Assembly: GCA_012862575.1 (NCBI GenBank)
Contig: BLSF01000062.1
Coordinates: 186,001-250,000, forward strand
Origin: Parietichytrium sp. I65-24A
Lineage: Eukaryota > Sar > Bigyra > Thraustochytrida > Thraustochytriidae
Reading direction: 5' to 3'
Length of the DNA stretch: 64,000 nucleotides
Below, one piece after another: positions 8,861-18,784 of the stretch. The notes beneath the pieces were generated by a model, which ran no database searches, had not been told where the DNA came from, and worked only from the letters and a program-made list of their open reading frames with translations. Position numbers and translations under genes: made by a program. Each line of letters begins with the position of its first letter. Within the stretch, counting starts at the first letter, position 1.

Positions 8861-11800
8861 ATGTTGGCCGGGGACTCAAAATTCTTTGAAGAATCCATCA
8901 ATGCGGGCAAGCTAAAGGCGCTATTGGACGGGAGATCTCACAGCCATGCTTCTGGGGTGCAGGACAGGATTCAGGCGATGAAATGGCTGCTGGCGATGGT
9001 GAGCAAAGGTAGGGACGTGTCGCAGTTTTACCCTGACGTGGTGAAGAATGTCATCGTCAAGTCCGTGGAGCTGAAGAAGCTGGTGTACGTTTTCCTGATG
9101 CACTACACTGACCACGATGCCACATGCAGGGAGCTTGCGCTCTTGTCCATCAACTCGTTTCAAAAAGACCTTGCGGACGTCAATCCGCTTATTAGAGCAC
9201 TGTCACTTCGAACGATGACCTCTATTCGGGTGCGGGATATCATTCAAATACAGCTCATGGCCGTGCAAAAATGCACCACTGATAGTTCTCCATACGTCCG
9301 CAAGACGGCGGCGCATGCGCTTTCAAAAATATACAGTCTAGATCAGTCCACAAAAGAAGACCTGATCGAATTAATTCGCAAATTGCTGCGGGATATGTCC
9401 ACCATGGTCGTTGGGAGCGCCATGGCTGCCTTTCAAGAAATCTGCCCTGATAGGTATGAGATTCTGCATGAGAACTTCAGGAGGCTCTGCTCCGTATTAG
9501 CTGATCTTGACGAGTGGGGTCAAATCGTCGTCACAAACGTTCTCACACGCTATGCTCGAGCATTTTTTGTTCGCCCGCAAGTGGAGCAGGGCTTTGCACA
9601 CGATTTTGCATCTACGGGCTTGCCGACCTCTTCAGCCAATGGTTCAGCAGGGGCTTCCTTCTTGTCATCTTCATCAAGCAAGCTATTGCAACACTCTGCA
9701 AACAGCCTTGGCAGCTTTGCGAACCATCGCCACTACACGGAGCCTGCGTCGACGACTCGCAACTTGCCAAGCGAGAGAGATCTGCAGTCCTTCTACGCAG
9801 ACGACGACGAAGTGGACAGCCAACCAAGCTCCTCCGCTCCGGGCGACGCTGAAGCTAGCAGTGTCGCGTCCTCTGGAACACGATCTTCCTCCTCTCGCCC
9901 CAAAGCTGCAAAGCCCTCTGCCGAGGGCGATCAAATTTCGCAACACCCGTACAAAGAGTTTCGGAACTCAAAGTCGATCTCAAAGTCAGCCCTCCTCGCC
10001 GCCAGAAGCGACAAGGAGACAGACAGTATGTTTAGTGAGATTTCAAGGGCAACACCGGGGGGCGGCACGGAAGGAGCGCCCATGGAGGCGGACCACAAGC
10101 TCTTACTCAAATCCTGCCTTGCACTTCTTCGAAGTCGCAACAGTGGGGTAGTCCTCGCTGCGGTTAGTATTCTGTGGTCATGTGGGCGGCACTCAAGTAC
10201 TGCGATGGAGAAGACAGCGGCTGCTCTTGTTCGCCTGGTCCGATCTAGCAGGGAGATTCAGTACCTGGCTCTCAATGCCATTATTCCCATTGCCACCGTG
10301 GCCCCAGCGTACTTCTTGCCTCACATTTCTCACTTTTTCGTGAACTGTGCCAGTGATTCCAGCTTTGTGCGCTTTCTCAAAATTGATCTTCTTAGTATTC
10401 TGGCATGCAAAGAGAACATTGAGCTCATTTTAGGTGAGTTTGAGATGTATCTCTCTCATCCCGACAAAAAGTTTGTCTGCTACGTCATCCGTGGAATCGG
10501 AAGATTGGTGAACGATCTCCCAGAGCTAGCAAATCGCTGCTTGCGCGGCCTGATGACTCTGCTCACCTCTCGCCATGAAGAAGTGTTGGCCGAGTCTATT
10601 GTAGTCACTCGCGCGCTCTTACAGCAGCACCCGAACCACGCCACGCTAGTGCGGCGATTGGTCCGGATGTTCGATGAAACGGAAATACCTTCGGCGAGGG
10701 CGTCCATGGCTTGGATCGCGAATGAATTCGTCCATTTTGTGCCAGAAATAGCCCCCGAGATGCTTCGCAAGCTCGCGCTCTCTTTTGAAGAGGAGGAGAC
10801 AAGCGTCCAGCTGCAAGCTGTCAATCTCGCTGTTCGACTACACCTGGTGCTGAACGACGCTACGAACACGCCCATCAGTAACTCGTTTGTGGCGTGTTTC
10901 AATCCTGAGGACCTTCCAGCACTGCGAAAAAATGTGGAGAAGCTGACGAATTATATTCTCGACATGGCCAGTTTTGACGAGGATTTTGACCTTCGAGATC
11001 GGGTACGATACTTGAAAGGGGTGCTCAACTCACCGGCGCTTCACTCAGAAAAGGAGGCGATCTTGCTAGGAGCCAAGCCCCCTCCATCTATTAGTGTCGA
11101 CGCAAAGTTTGTGGTGGATCCCAAAGCGAGGTTCACCATAGACTCACTCTCACACTGTGTTGGACACGCAGCATTCGGATACCAAGCATTGCTGGACTGG
11201 CCAACCACAGAGCCCAATCCGTCATTGCGGGAGCACGATGCCTCCAAGTCTTCGGGCTTCGGAAGCGCGATCACCTCGGCCTCCAAAAAGAGTTTTTACA
11301 AGAGCGACTCCGACTCGGTATCGGATTCAGAGTCCGACACGGACTCGGACTCGGACTCCTCTTCGTCGTCTTCGTCTAGCGGAGGCAGTGCGGCCAGAAG
11401 GCGAAACCTTGAGGTCAATCGGCAGAATGGAAATTCTGGGTACGACTCCGAATCTAGCGCGTCATCTTCATCATCTTCGTCGACCTCCTCGTCTTCGAAC
11501 TCCTCTTCTTCGTCTTCCTCGGCTTTTTCGTCAAAGTCTTCCTCTCGACAGGGCCACGTCAAGGGCGCAAATGCTCCCTCCCAAGCACCCCCAAAAAGCG
11601 AGGAAGGAGACTTGCTTTCACTTTTCGACTCGTATAGCCAAACGGGGAGTGCCTCAGACGTGCCAACCAGCTCGCTCAATTTGCTCTCAGAATTGGGGCT
11701 CTCATCGTCCGGAAACGCGCACGACTTTAGACAGTTGCTCAGCGCGATACACGGAGATGGTTTGGTGCTAGAGAGATCCTTTTCGCGGACCAAGTCCAAC

Positions 11801-12409
11801 TTTTCCGACAGCATGAACACTGTTTTCCTCCGACTTACTAACACAAGGGAGCAAGCTGTTAACGGTATTCGTATACGCAACATAAAGCTTGCAGAAGACC
11901 AACAACTCGTACCATTTCCAGAGATCGCCTGCTTGTCTCCGAGCGAGTCGAAGGTTGTAGAGATTCACGCTGACTTTGCTGGTAAACCAAGTGGACCGAT
12001 CAAATTCAGTCTCTGCAGTGATCGCGGAAACTTTGCCATTTCCCTGGACGCCCCTTGCGGCGAGCTCATCCGCCCTCGCGCAGATTTGCTCGGAGAAGAT
12101 TCCTTTCCCAAGCTCCAATCGAGACTCGGGGGGATGCATTCCAGTAGCCGGGACATCCCACCAGCTGCTTTAGAAAAGATTGCTCAGTTTGCGCTGAACG
12201 AACTTTTTCAGGAAGTGCAACGCGTGGCGAATATCGCGATGGTCAAGGACCAAGAATCCGGAGAGATCCGCGGAGCAGCTTGTTTGATCAATGACCCGCA
12301 GATTGAGATCATCTTCATTCTCCTTGACTCCCAGGTGAAGGTCGGCTGCGACGATATGCTATTTGGGACGTCCCTACTGGACGAGATCGTCGATGCGCTA
12401 GGAAAGTAG
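8861..12409 (+). CDS. AP-3 adaptor complex subunit beta, 1182 aa
   Basis: Large beta-adaptin of the AP-3 coat, which sorts cargo from endosomes to lysosome-like or vacuolar organelles. The N-terminal alpha-solenoid (about 1-600, broken by a Ser-rich insert at about 255-410) contains typical beta-adaptin motifs such as IQAMKWLLAMVSKGRDVSQF, NPLIRALSLRTMTSIRV and YVRKTAAHALSKIYSLD. A serine/acidic hinge at about 813-895 (DSDSVSDSESDTDSDSDS, then long polyserine) is the hallmark that separates AP-3 beta from AP-1/AP-2 beta. The C-terminal ear region follows from about 970. Length fits animal AP3B (about 1100). ATG 8861 is the first methionine in an otherwise long open frame. Intronless; it converges on the multipass gene at 12597 with a 187-bp gap. 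Confidence 0.93.
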   Translation: MLAGDSKFFEESINAGKLKALLDGRSHSHASGVQDRIQAMKWLLAMVSKGRDVSQFYPDVVKNVIVKSVELKKLVYVFLMHYTDHDATCRELALLSINSFQKDLADVNPLIRALSLRTMTSIRVRDIIQIQLMAVQKCTTDSSPYVRKTAAHALSKIYSLDQSTKEDLIELIRKLLRDMSTMVVGSAMAAFQEICPDRYEILHENFRRLCSVLADLDEWGQIVVTNVLTRYARAFFVRPQVEQGFAHDFASTGLPTSSANGSAGASFLSSSSSKLLQHSANSLGSFANHRHYTEPASTTRNLPSERDLQSFYADDDEVDSQPSSSAPGDAEASSVASSGTRSSSSRPKAAKPSAEGDQISQHPYKEFRNSKSISKSALLAARSDKETDSMFSEISRATPGGGTEGAPMEADHKLLLKSCLALLRSRNSGVVLAAVSILWSCGRHSSTAMEKTAAALVRLVRSSREIQYLALNAIIPIATVAPAYFLPHISHFFVNCASDSSFVRFLKIDLLSILACKENIELILGEFEMYLSHPDKKFVCYVIRGIGRLVNDLPELANRCLRGLMTLLTSRHEEVLAESIVVTRALLQQHPNHATLVRRLVRMFDETEIPSARASMAWIANEFVHFVPEIAPEMLRKLALSFEEEETSVQLQAVNLAVRLHLVLNDATNTPISNSFVACFNPEDLPALRKNVEKLTNYILDMASFDEDFDLRDRVRYLKGVLNSPALHSEKEAILLGAKPPPSISVDAKFVVDPKARFTIDSLSHCVGHAAFGYQALLDWPTTEPNPSLREHDASKSSGFGSAITSASKKSFYKSDSDSVSDSESDTDSDSDSSSSSSSSGGSAARRRNLEVNRQNGNSGYDSESSASSSSSSSTSSSSNSSSSSSSAFSSKSSSRQGHVKGANAPSQAPPKSEEGDLLSLFDSYSQTGSASDVPTSSLNLLSELGLSSSGNAHDFRQLLSAIHGDGLVLERSFSRTKSNFSDSMNTVFLRLTNTREQAVNGIRIRNIKLAEDQQLVPFPEIACLSPSESKVVEIHADFAGKPSGPIKFSLCSDRGNFAISLDAPCGELIRPRADLLGEDSFPKLQSRLGGMHSSSRDIPPAALEKIAQFALNELFQEVQRVANIAMVKDQESGEIRGAACLINDPQIEIIFILLDSQVKVGCDDMLFGTSLLDEIVDALGK

Positions 12410-12596
12410 GCCTCGTGCCGCATCGTTGCTGTGCGTGTAGCGTTTTGGAGTTGCTTTACAGCTGGTGACACCTCAAAGCTCCACGTGTGCCCTCCTTTCT
12501 CTCTTTCGAGAGTCAGTACTGCAAACCTTAAAAAATCTGAGAGAATCTCATTGTCGGTTTAATAATTGAAACGCAAAGTGACAGCTTTATAGAAAT

Positions 12597-14877
12597 TCAT
12601 TTGGTGCGATGACGAAGCCCGTTGCCGTTTTCTGTGCCAGTTGGCTCCGGATCGCTTTGAGACACCCACTCGGCCGGACCTGCAGCTCGTGGAACTGCGC
12701 CCTGGTAGGAGATCCCCGCTACACCTGGTCGCTTGCCGTTTTCGAAATCGTCTGCGAGCTTGAGCCGCTCCATGGCAAACTTGTAGCTGTTGTACACGCG
12801 TAAGCGGTCCCTTGTGCTGCCGCCATATGTATCGGGTAACACTCCGTACAATCCTCCACGCTCTCCGTACACTTGACCAACACAGTCCTGAGCAAGTTCT
12901 TCTCTTGTTTCCCAGACGGCGTCCTTGCGCTTTCCGTCGTAGCTTGCCTTGGTGACCAAAAACTCCTGTGCGCCATTCTCACCCACACGGTCCTTGGAGA
13001 TTTCTGTTATGACTTGCTTTGGCGCGTCAGTCTTATAATAGCGTGGAAACTCGCGCAGCTGAAAGAACTGCTCGTACGCGTTCCGCGGGTAACAAAGAGC
13101 TTGAGTGTATACGTTGAACCCAAGGAAGCATATTCCAAGAACCACAAGGAGGTACTCTACGCGGCTGTTTCCAGATCCGTCATCCCAGTCCGTTCCGCAA
13201 ATCCAAAACCAGGTATTCCCGGGAACCCAGTCTTGGTTACGCGCCATTTCACAAGAAAAGTCCATGTAGCGTTCGTCCATCATCTCGCCCCCAGGGCAGA
13301 GATATGGCCGCTTCCACACAGACACGTTCGGGAACCAGTCGGCGCGGAAGGGTGGAAAAGCGCCCTCCGTAAATGGGTAGGGATAGGTCAGGTTGCGAAA
13401 GTTGGCACAGTCAAGCTCGCCCCCTGAACCTGGCGGTGCGCCCATCGGCTGATGCAGACCGATAATTTGCTTTTTGGATGGGTCCGAAAAGATGACAAGG
13501 ATGGTGTAGTGCAGATAGTGCATGACCATGGCGATGTACACTTCATCTATGTACCATCGGCCACGACCGCTCTTCTTGTCACCGCGCCTTTCCTCCCGCT
13601 CACCTTCTTCCTTGATGTTGATCGGCCGGCCGTGTTGGAGCCCGTACATCAGAACCAAAGCATAAATTGCGGCCAAGAATAGCGTGGTGACCTCTGCATG
13701 AATGCCAAAGACGTCTTTGAAGATATGGTAACCCGGGACAAACTGGAGGATACCGAACGGCATGGCACAGAGGCCAGTCACCATGGCTGCTTTTAGTTCA
13801 CCACGCCAATTTTCGGCAACCCGTTGCTGCGCGTATGGCATCCTTTGTATGTCATCCGCGCTGTAGAGCCCCGAGATCCCCACAAAGTACCGCTTCGTGC
13901 GTTGATAAATCAGATCAAATGCACATGCAAACCTATTGTTTACAAAAAGGAGTCAAGGTGAACATGAATGCATGTGAGAGACCATATCGCTTCCGTTCCG
14001 CTGCGAGACCTCAGAGGTCTGTGCAAACCCGCACTTACGTCATATGAAAGTAGTAGGAAGTCCACGGAACCCAATAATGCCTGTCGCGAATATTCGCGTC
14101 GGTGTCATGCCACGTCCACCATAGCAACTTGATCCCCATCTACAGATTGGAACGGAAAACGGAAAATCGTAAGTTTGGCGTCACTCTTCAAGTTTGAGGA
14201 GAGAAAGCCCGTCACGAACGTACAATATCATACGGAAGGTCAAACAGGGCCACGAAGAGTCCGACGGCGCAAGCGCCAGAGAGCTCGCTGATACCGAGTC
14301 TTGACACTGCGATGCTTGCCGTATAAACATACCCTGGATATAGACACATGATGTGCAAAGGCTCCCTCTGGCCGAAGAACATGAAGGTGCTCTGTGCATG
14401 CCAGAACTGCACGTCGACTTGGCGGTTAGCTCTCGCACAGCAGGTGAAGTTACACCATACAATTTCACACGTATCGCGCCAACTTACGTTGTCGATGGGT
14501 TCCGCAAAGTAGCTCACAAGTTCAGTCGTTAACCCGTGCAGCACGGTCGTCACCCACAGCCACATGTACCTTCCGCCGTGCCTCTTCGCGTGCATAAAGG
14601 TCAAGATTGCAAGCAAATAAAACTCCAACTCATTCGTAAAAAAGCTTGGCTCCATCGCCAGCTGCCCCTGCGCTCCAAAAGGACTACAACCCGCGCAGCC
14701 ACCGTCAGACGTCAGAGACACATGCAGCAACCACACACAACATACAACACACCACACACAACACATCGAGACAACCCCATGCACCTTCCCAGCCACGACT
14801 CACTTTCGAAACTTTACAAACCATTCCCATCCGCCTTCATACGCCCTGTGCTCGCCAAAGACGCCCATCTTGTGCAT
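12597..14877 (-). CDS. Multipass membrane protein of an uncharacterised eukaryotic family, five exons, about 629 aa
   Basis: Proposed exons, 5' to 3': 14877-14804, 14683-14488, 14406-14224, 14139-14039, 13932-12597. Introns are 120, 81, 84 and 106 nt with GTGAGT, GTAAGT, GTACGT and GTAAGT donors, and all phases agree. The small exon 14139-14039 encodes GIKLLWWTWHDTD and YWVPWTSYYFHMT, joining DLPYDI upstream to FACAFDLIYQRTKRYFVG downstream, an aromatic signature I recall from a conserved family (I believe catalogued as DUF7802, from memory). About eight hydrophobic spans are visible, then a soluble tail with no clear domain (about 490-629). The 81-nt intron is in frame without stops, so retention would still give protein. 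The first exon (start 14877 or 14868) is the least certain. Function unknown. Confidence 0.72.
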
Positions 14878-16480
14878 GCACTGTCGCCAATGACTTCTTC
14901 GCACTTCGCACTTCGATTTTCGACCTTCGACCTTCGCACTTTGCCTTCCCCACAGTGCCAATAGTGCCAATCTTCCGAGTCCTCGCCGCAAGCTCTTTCT
15001 ATCCTTCCGACTGGAAAAGTTACGAGCGAAACCGCGCTCACTATCGATTATATACCGCGCATCTATGCAAACTACGCGTCGAACTTAACTTTTAACTCGC
15101 CTTCGAGTTGCAGTCTTTTCCGGTCTCTCCTATCTCTATGTCGCACCTCGTTTCGCGCAATGATAGGACCACTTTCTCTCTCTCTCTCTCTCTCTGTGGA
15201 TTGTTAGTTTTAGGGATTTTGAAATGACGCGGCGAACAAAACGAACGATTAGCCAGAATTAATGTAGCATATAGTGACTCGAATAGGCTATGAAGTAGTA
15301 TTTTTGAGTAACGAAGAAATAATGTCGGTTCTGATGAAAGTGCCGGTTCCTGGTTCCTGGTTCCTGGTTCCTGGGAATTGTGCACTGGTACTCCGTACTC
15401 TGCGTACTAGTTTAACGGTTTGGTAATAAAAGCTGTAATGAGTCTGTAAGAGTATAGTAATTGACGATCATTTATCATTAGTAGCAAGTACTTACCAGTC
15501 AGGGTATGGTTCTCACAAGTCACCACAAATCCACCTACGACCACTTAATACTTACAACCAATCGACAACAAGATTCGCGTTGATACCGCACCATCTACAG
15601 GCACATAGCCAAAACTTTACATCCAGAACTGTTTCTGGACTGACTCTTTTAGGAGCATCTAAGCGAATGCATATAATTAGTCGTTTCCACTAGGATACGG
15701 ATAAGGTGTGCAACCCTGACCGAAACCCTGACAGATTCGGTGATTGTGGCGTGCGTGCTAGCCCTATAGTTTAGTGTGAGGAAAAGCTTACCAAGATGCC
15801 GATCACCAGCTTACAATCCCTACTTGTTTGGCCTGGCCGAGCCTACTCGATAGCCCTATTTCAGGTGTAAAGTATGCCTACTATACCTAGTCCAAACGTG
15901 GACGTAATAAAGTTTCCCTATTCAATCTTACGATGGGCTCCAAGTCCCAAATCGCTGTTATCCAAACGCTTAGGTGGCAACCTACTCGTTTCAGCCGCTA
16001 CTCCCTTCTACCTCCCCCTGTATCCCCACCTCCTACCAACTCTCTCCCAGGTACTACCGCGCACACTATCCGCCTTACCTCCCTTCCTCACGCTACCCCA
16101 CGCTAATCACATCTAATACCTCCCTATCCTCTTCTATCCACACCTACCTCTGATCCCACTCCTACCAGAGAGTTATACTCCGATAAGAACCCCTACCCGC
16201 CATGTATCAATACCCTACTGAAAGCACAGAGAGAGAAGTTGTGCCAGTAAGCTTACTGACATTTACTGACAGTGAGTACAGTGAGAGGGAGAAGAGAGAA
16301 GAGAGAAGGTCCTCGCGTAAAGTGAGCGTGCTCGGACTGGAAAAGTATACGCGCGCACGGGGTCTTGTATCTAGGTGATCACGGGGTCTTGTATCTAGGA
16401 GAGCCGAGAGAGCGAACGGCGGCGGAAAACTCGGTGTGGAAAGCGGAGCTGTCGAGAGGACAGCTAGAGAGCGGTAAACA
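14878..16480. other. Divergent intergenic region with TATA-like site and simple repeats
   Basis: It holds (CT)n at about 15174-15194, four tandem GGTTCCT units at about 15345-15375, and a pyrimidine-biased tract at 15990-16160. TACTGACAGTGAGTAC (about 16262-16277) is close to the inverted form of the recurrent CAGTCAGTAC motif. A duplicated GGGGTCTTGTATCTAGG occurs at about 16359 and 16384, just upstream of the ACMSD-like start. No gene is convincing. Confidence 0.5.
15048..15055 (-). promoter_or_regulatory. Possible TATA box for the multipass gene
   Basis: On the minus strand TATATAAT lies about 170 nt upstream of the proposed ATG at 14877. Position and sequence fit a core promoter, but there is no transcript evidence. 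Confidence 0.35.
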
Positions 16481-17782
16481 ATGATGGACGCGAAGGAAGC
16501 GAGCAAGAGCGACGAGAATGACAACAACAACAACAAGAATGTGGAGAATGAGAATGAGAATTTGAATGAGAATGTGAATGAGAATGAGAATGGTAACAAG
16601 AATGCGAGTGTTGCGGAGAATGGTTTGAAAGATGTGCTGCGCGAATTGGTGGGCTGCGATGGTAAGAAGATTGATTTCCATACGCATGTGATTCCGAAGA
16701 CGTGGATGGACTTCTCCAGGAGATACGGATACAACGGGTTTGTGTCGATTGACCACAACCAAGCTGAGGTTTCGGCTGCTGGAAACGCGCGAATCATGCG
16801 CGATTCGGAGGTGGTCATGGAGGTCGCGCCAAACTGCTGGGACCTGGAAGCTCGCATGGAGGAAATGGACCGGGCTGGAGTCGATGTGCAGGTGCTAAGC
16901 ACGATCCCGGAGCTCTTCTCCTACTGGGCGAAAGGCGATGATGCTGCAGATCTTGCGAGAATACTCAACAACGACATGGCGGAACAGGTGAAGCGCTTCC
17001 CGGACCGCTTCGTTGGGCTTGGCACCGTCCCATTGCAGGCACCGGAGCTTGCCGTGGCGGAGCTTCAGCGCTGCATTCTGGAGCTGGGCTTCGCCGGTGC
17101 GATCATTGGCACACACATCAATGAGTGGAACCTTGATGCACCAGAGCTGGTGGCTTTCTGGGAGGCTGCTGAAGAGTTGGGAGCGATAATTTTCGTGCAT
17201 CCAAACAATCTTGAGATCCGCAGCCACTCCGATGATCCTTATTTGGTACCGAAACTTGTCGGCCTGCCTGCAGAAATGTGCCACTCTGTAACTTGCTTTT
17301 TGACCAGTGGACTCTTCGAAATGTTCCCAAGACTCAACGTCTGCTTTGCTCACGGAGCCGGCACGTTTCCATACGTTCGCGACCAGCTCAAACACGGCCT
17401 CAAGTCCAGCCCAGCGTACAAGTCTATCGCCGAGAATTTGGACCCAAGCTCATTTGCGCACAAATTTTACTGTGACTCGATCGTACACGGCAAAGAGGCC
17501 ACCGAATTTCTCATCCAAACCATGACCGAGGATCAAGTCGTCTTCGGCTCAGACTACCCCTTTCCGCTCGGACAAGGCAGCGCTTTTGCTGGAAACGCGG
17601 CTACTGGCACATACGATCCTAAAGCCGCGTACTCTCTAGACGTGAAAACACACCTTGGCTTTCTCGCCGATTCTGTCGTGGAAAAGATGCTTGGCACCAA
17701 TGCTCGCGCCTTGCTCGGCAAACGATACCAAGAGGTGGACAGCAGCGACGCGCAGCCGAGCGGAGATGCGGTCTCGGCATAA
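16481..17782 (+). CDS. ACMSD-like amidohydrolase (aminocarboxymuconate-semialdehyde decarboxylase), 433 aa
   Basis: Metal-dependent decarboxylase of the amidohydrolase superfamily. ACMSD diverts the kynurenine (tryptophan-breakdown) pathway away from quinolinate and NAD. The zinc ligands are visible: HTH at His67/His69, His240 in IFVHP, a further active-site His291 in CFAHGAG, and Asp358 in FGSDYPF. Spacings among the last three closely match human ACMSD as I remember it. FVGLGTVPLQ and WNLDAPELVAFWEAAEELGA are also typical. The family is about 340 residues; here an extra N-terminal stretch of about 60 residues is low-complexity and rich in Asn/Glu (NENENLNENVNENENGN), encoded by a GAGAAT-type repeat. 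ATG 16481 is followed directly by a second ATG. No intron. Related gamma-resorcylate-type decarboxylases are the main alternative. Confidence 0.87.
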   Translation: MMDAKEASKSDENDNNNNKNVENENENLNENVNENENGNKNASVAENGLKDVLRELVGCDGKKIDFHTHVIPKTWMDFSRRYGYNGFVSIDHNQAEVSAAGNARIMRDSEVVMEVAPNCWDLEARMEEMDRAGVDVQVLSTIPELFSYWAKGDDAADLARILNNDMAEQVKRFPDRFVGLGTVPLQAPELAVAELQRCILELGFAGAIIGTHINEWNLDAPELVAFWEAAEELGAIIFVHPNNLEIRSHSDDPYLVPKLVGLPAEMCHSVTCFLTSGLFEMFPRLNVCFAHGAGTFPYVRDQLKHGLKSSPAYKSIAENLDPSSFAHKFYCDSIVHGKEATEFLIQTMTEDQVVFGSDYPFPLGQGSAFAGNAATGTYDPKAAYSLDVKTHLGFLADSVVEKMLGTNARALLGKRYQEVDSSDAQPSGDAVSA

Positions 17783-18784
17783 CACAAACTCATTGCGGAG
17801 AAACCCGCCTTTTGAAAATTGTGCATTTCCTGTCGTTGCAAGTCATCCAAACCTCTCGTTGCGGTGTGTAGTGTAAATAACAACGAAAAGAAAAAATTGA
17901 ATTTGCAGTCTTTCCGAATTGGGACGAGATGTCCTATTCTTTCTCTCGTAGGATATTCCGCATCGTATAGCAAACACGTCATAGTCATTGAAGAGGGACA
18001 CCATTGCAGAAAAAGAACTCTCGCAAGCCCCGCGTGCAGTGCAGATCCATTAATCTTTGCGTTCACTAGCCGCGCATTCTCGAAACCCTTCAAACGCGAG
18101 ACGTTGCAACGCATCGCAAAACGAACGAGCCCGACAGAGCCGCCAAAAGATCAAGCCAGCCAACTTTTCCATTCCAGCGACGCCCGGCGCTCCATTCCCT
18201 GTGGCACACGCCGAAGTTGAACCCTCGACGCTCAGCGGGGTCGAACCAAGTCGCTCAAGTCGCAGACAAAGGTGTCATCGTTGAACTCCAAAACTCCAAA
18301 CTCCAAAAGTCAAAAGATCCCTCCAATCATCGATCCCCACATCACCCTGTCGACGCCATCGACGCCATCGACACATCCATCGACGATCGCATGCAAAAGC
18401 ATAGTGGTATGCAATGTATGCAAGTGCAATCGTCTAAACTCACACACTAACTCCTCACTAACCCACACATCCGAGAGTCTCCTCCCTTTCCAAATTCCAC
18501 AACTTCCCACCTCTGACAGACATGACAGACATGACAGACCGACCGAGTATGTCATAGTATCATAGTATCGTACCCGCAGTGTCCCAGTGTCCCAGTGTCC
18601 CCGTGTCCCTGTTGGTCTCGCATCGACCGCGCGGAAAACGGGGCGCACACGAGATTATATATAAATGTACTCGAGAAGGTGAAGTCGAAAGTTGTTCTGG
18701 AGATAGCTGGAGTTAGCTGGAGAAGGTTGAGGAGAGGCAGTCGATTTGGTGGTTGGCTCGGCGTAGAAAGGGGTAATTGGGAGA
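17783..18784. other. Intergenic region upstream of molybdate transporter
   Basis: About 1 kb with short direct repeats: CGACGCCATCGACGCCATCG (18353-18372), GACAGACATGACAGACATGACAG (18515-18540), CATAGTAT (18552-18566) and GTGTCCCAGTGTCCC (18579-18606). A TATATATAAA site is at 18656. No gene seen. Confidence 0.5.
18656..18665 (+). promoter_or_regulatory. Likely TATA box for the molybdate transporter gene
   Basis: TATATATAAA sits about 120 nt upstream of ATG 18785, at the boundary between repeat DNA and purine-rich leader. It is the clearest TATA-like element in the window; it is unproven. Confidence 0.5.

Noticed and set aside
15345-15376. GGTTCCT tandem repeat considered as CRISPR or telomere-like
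   Set aside because: Only four 7-bp units with no spacers; a microsatellite, and the unit is not a known telomere repeat.
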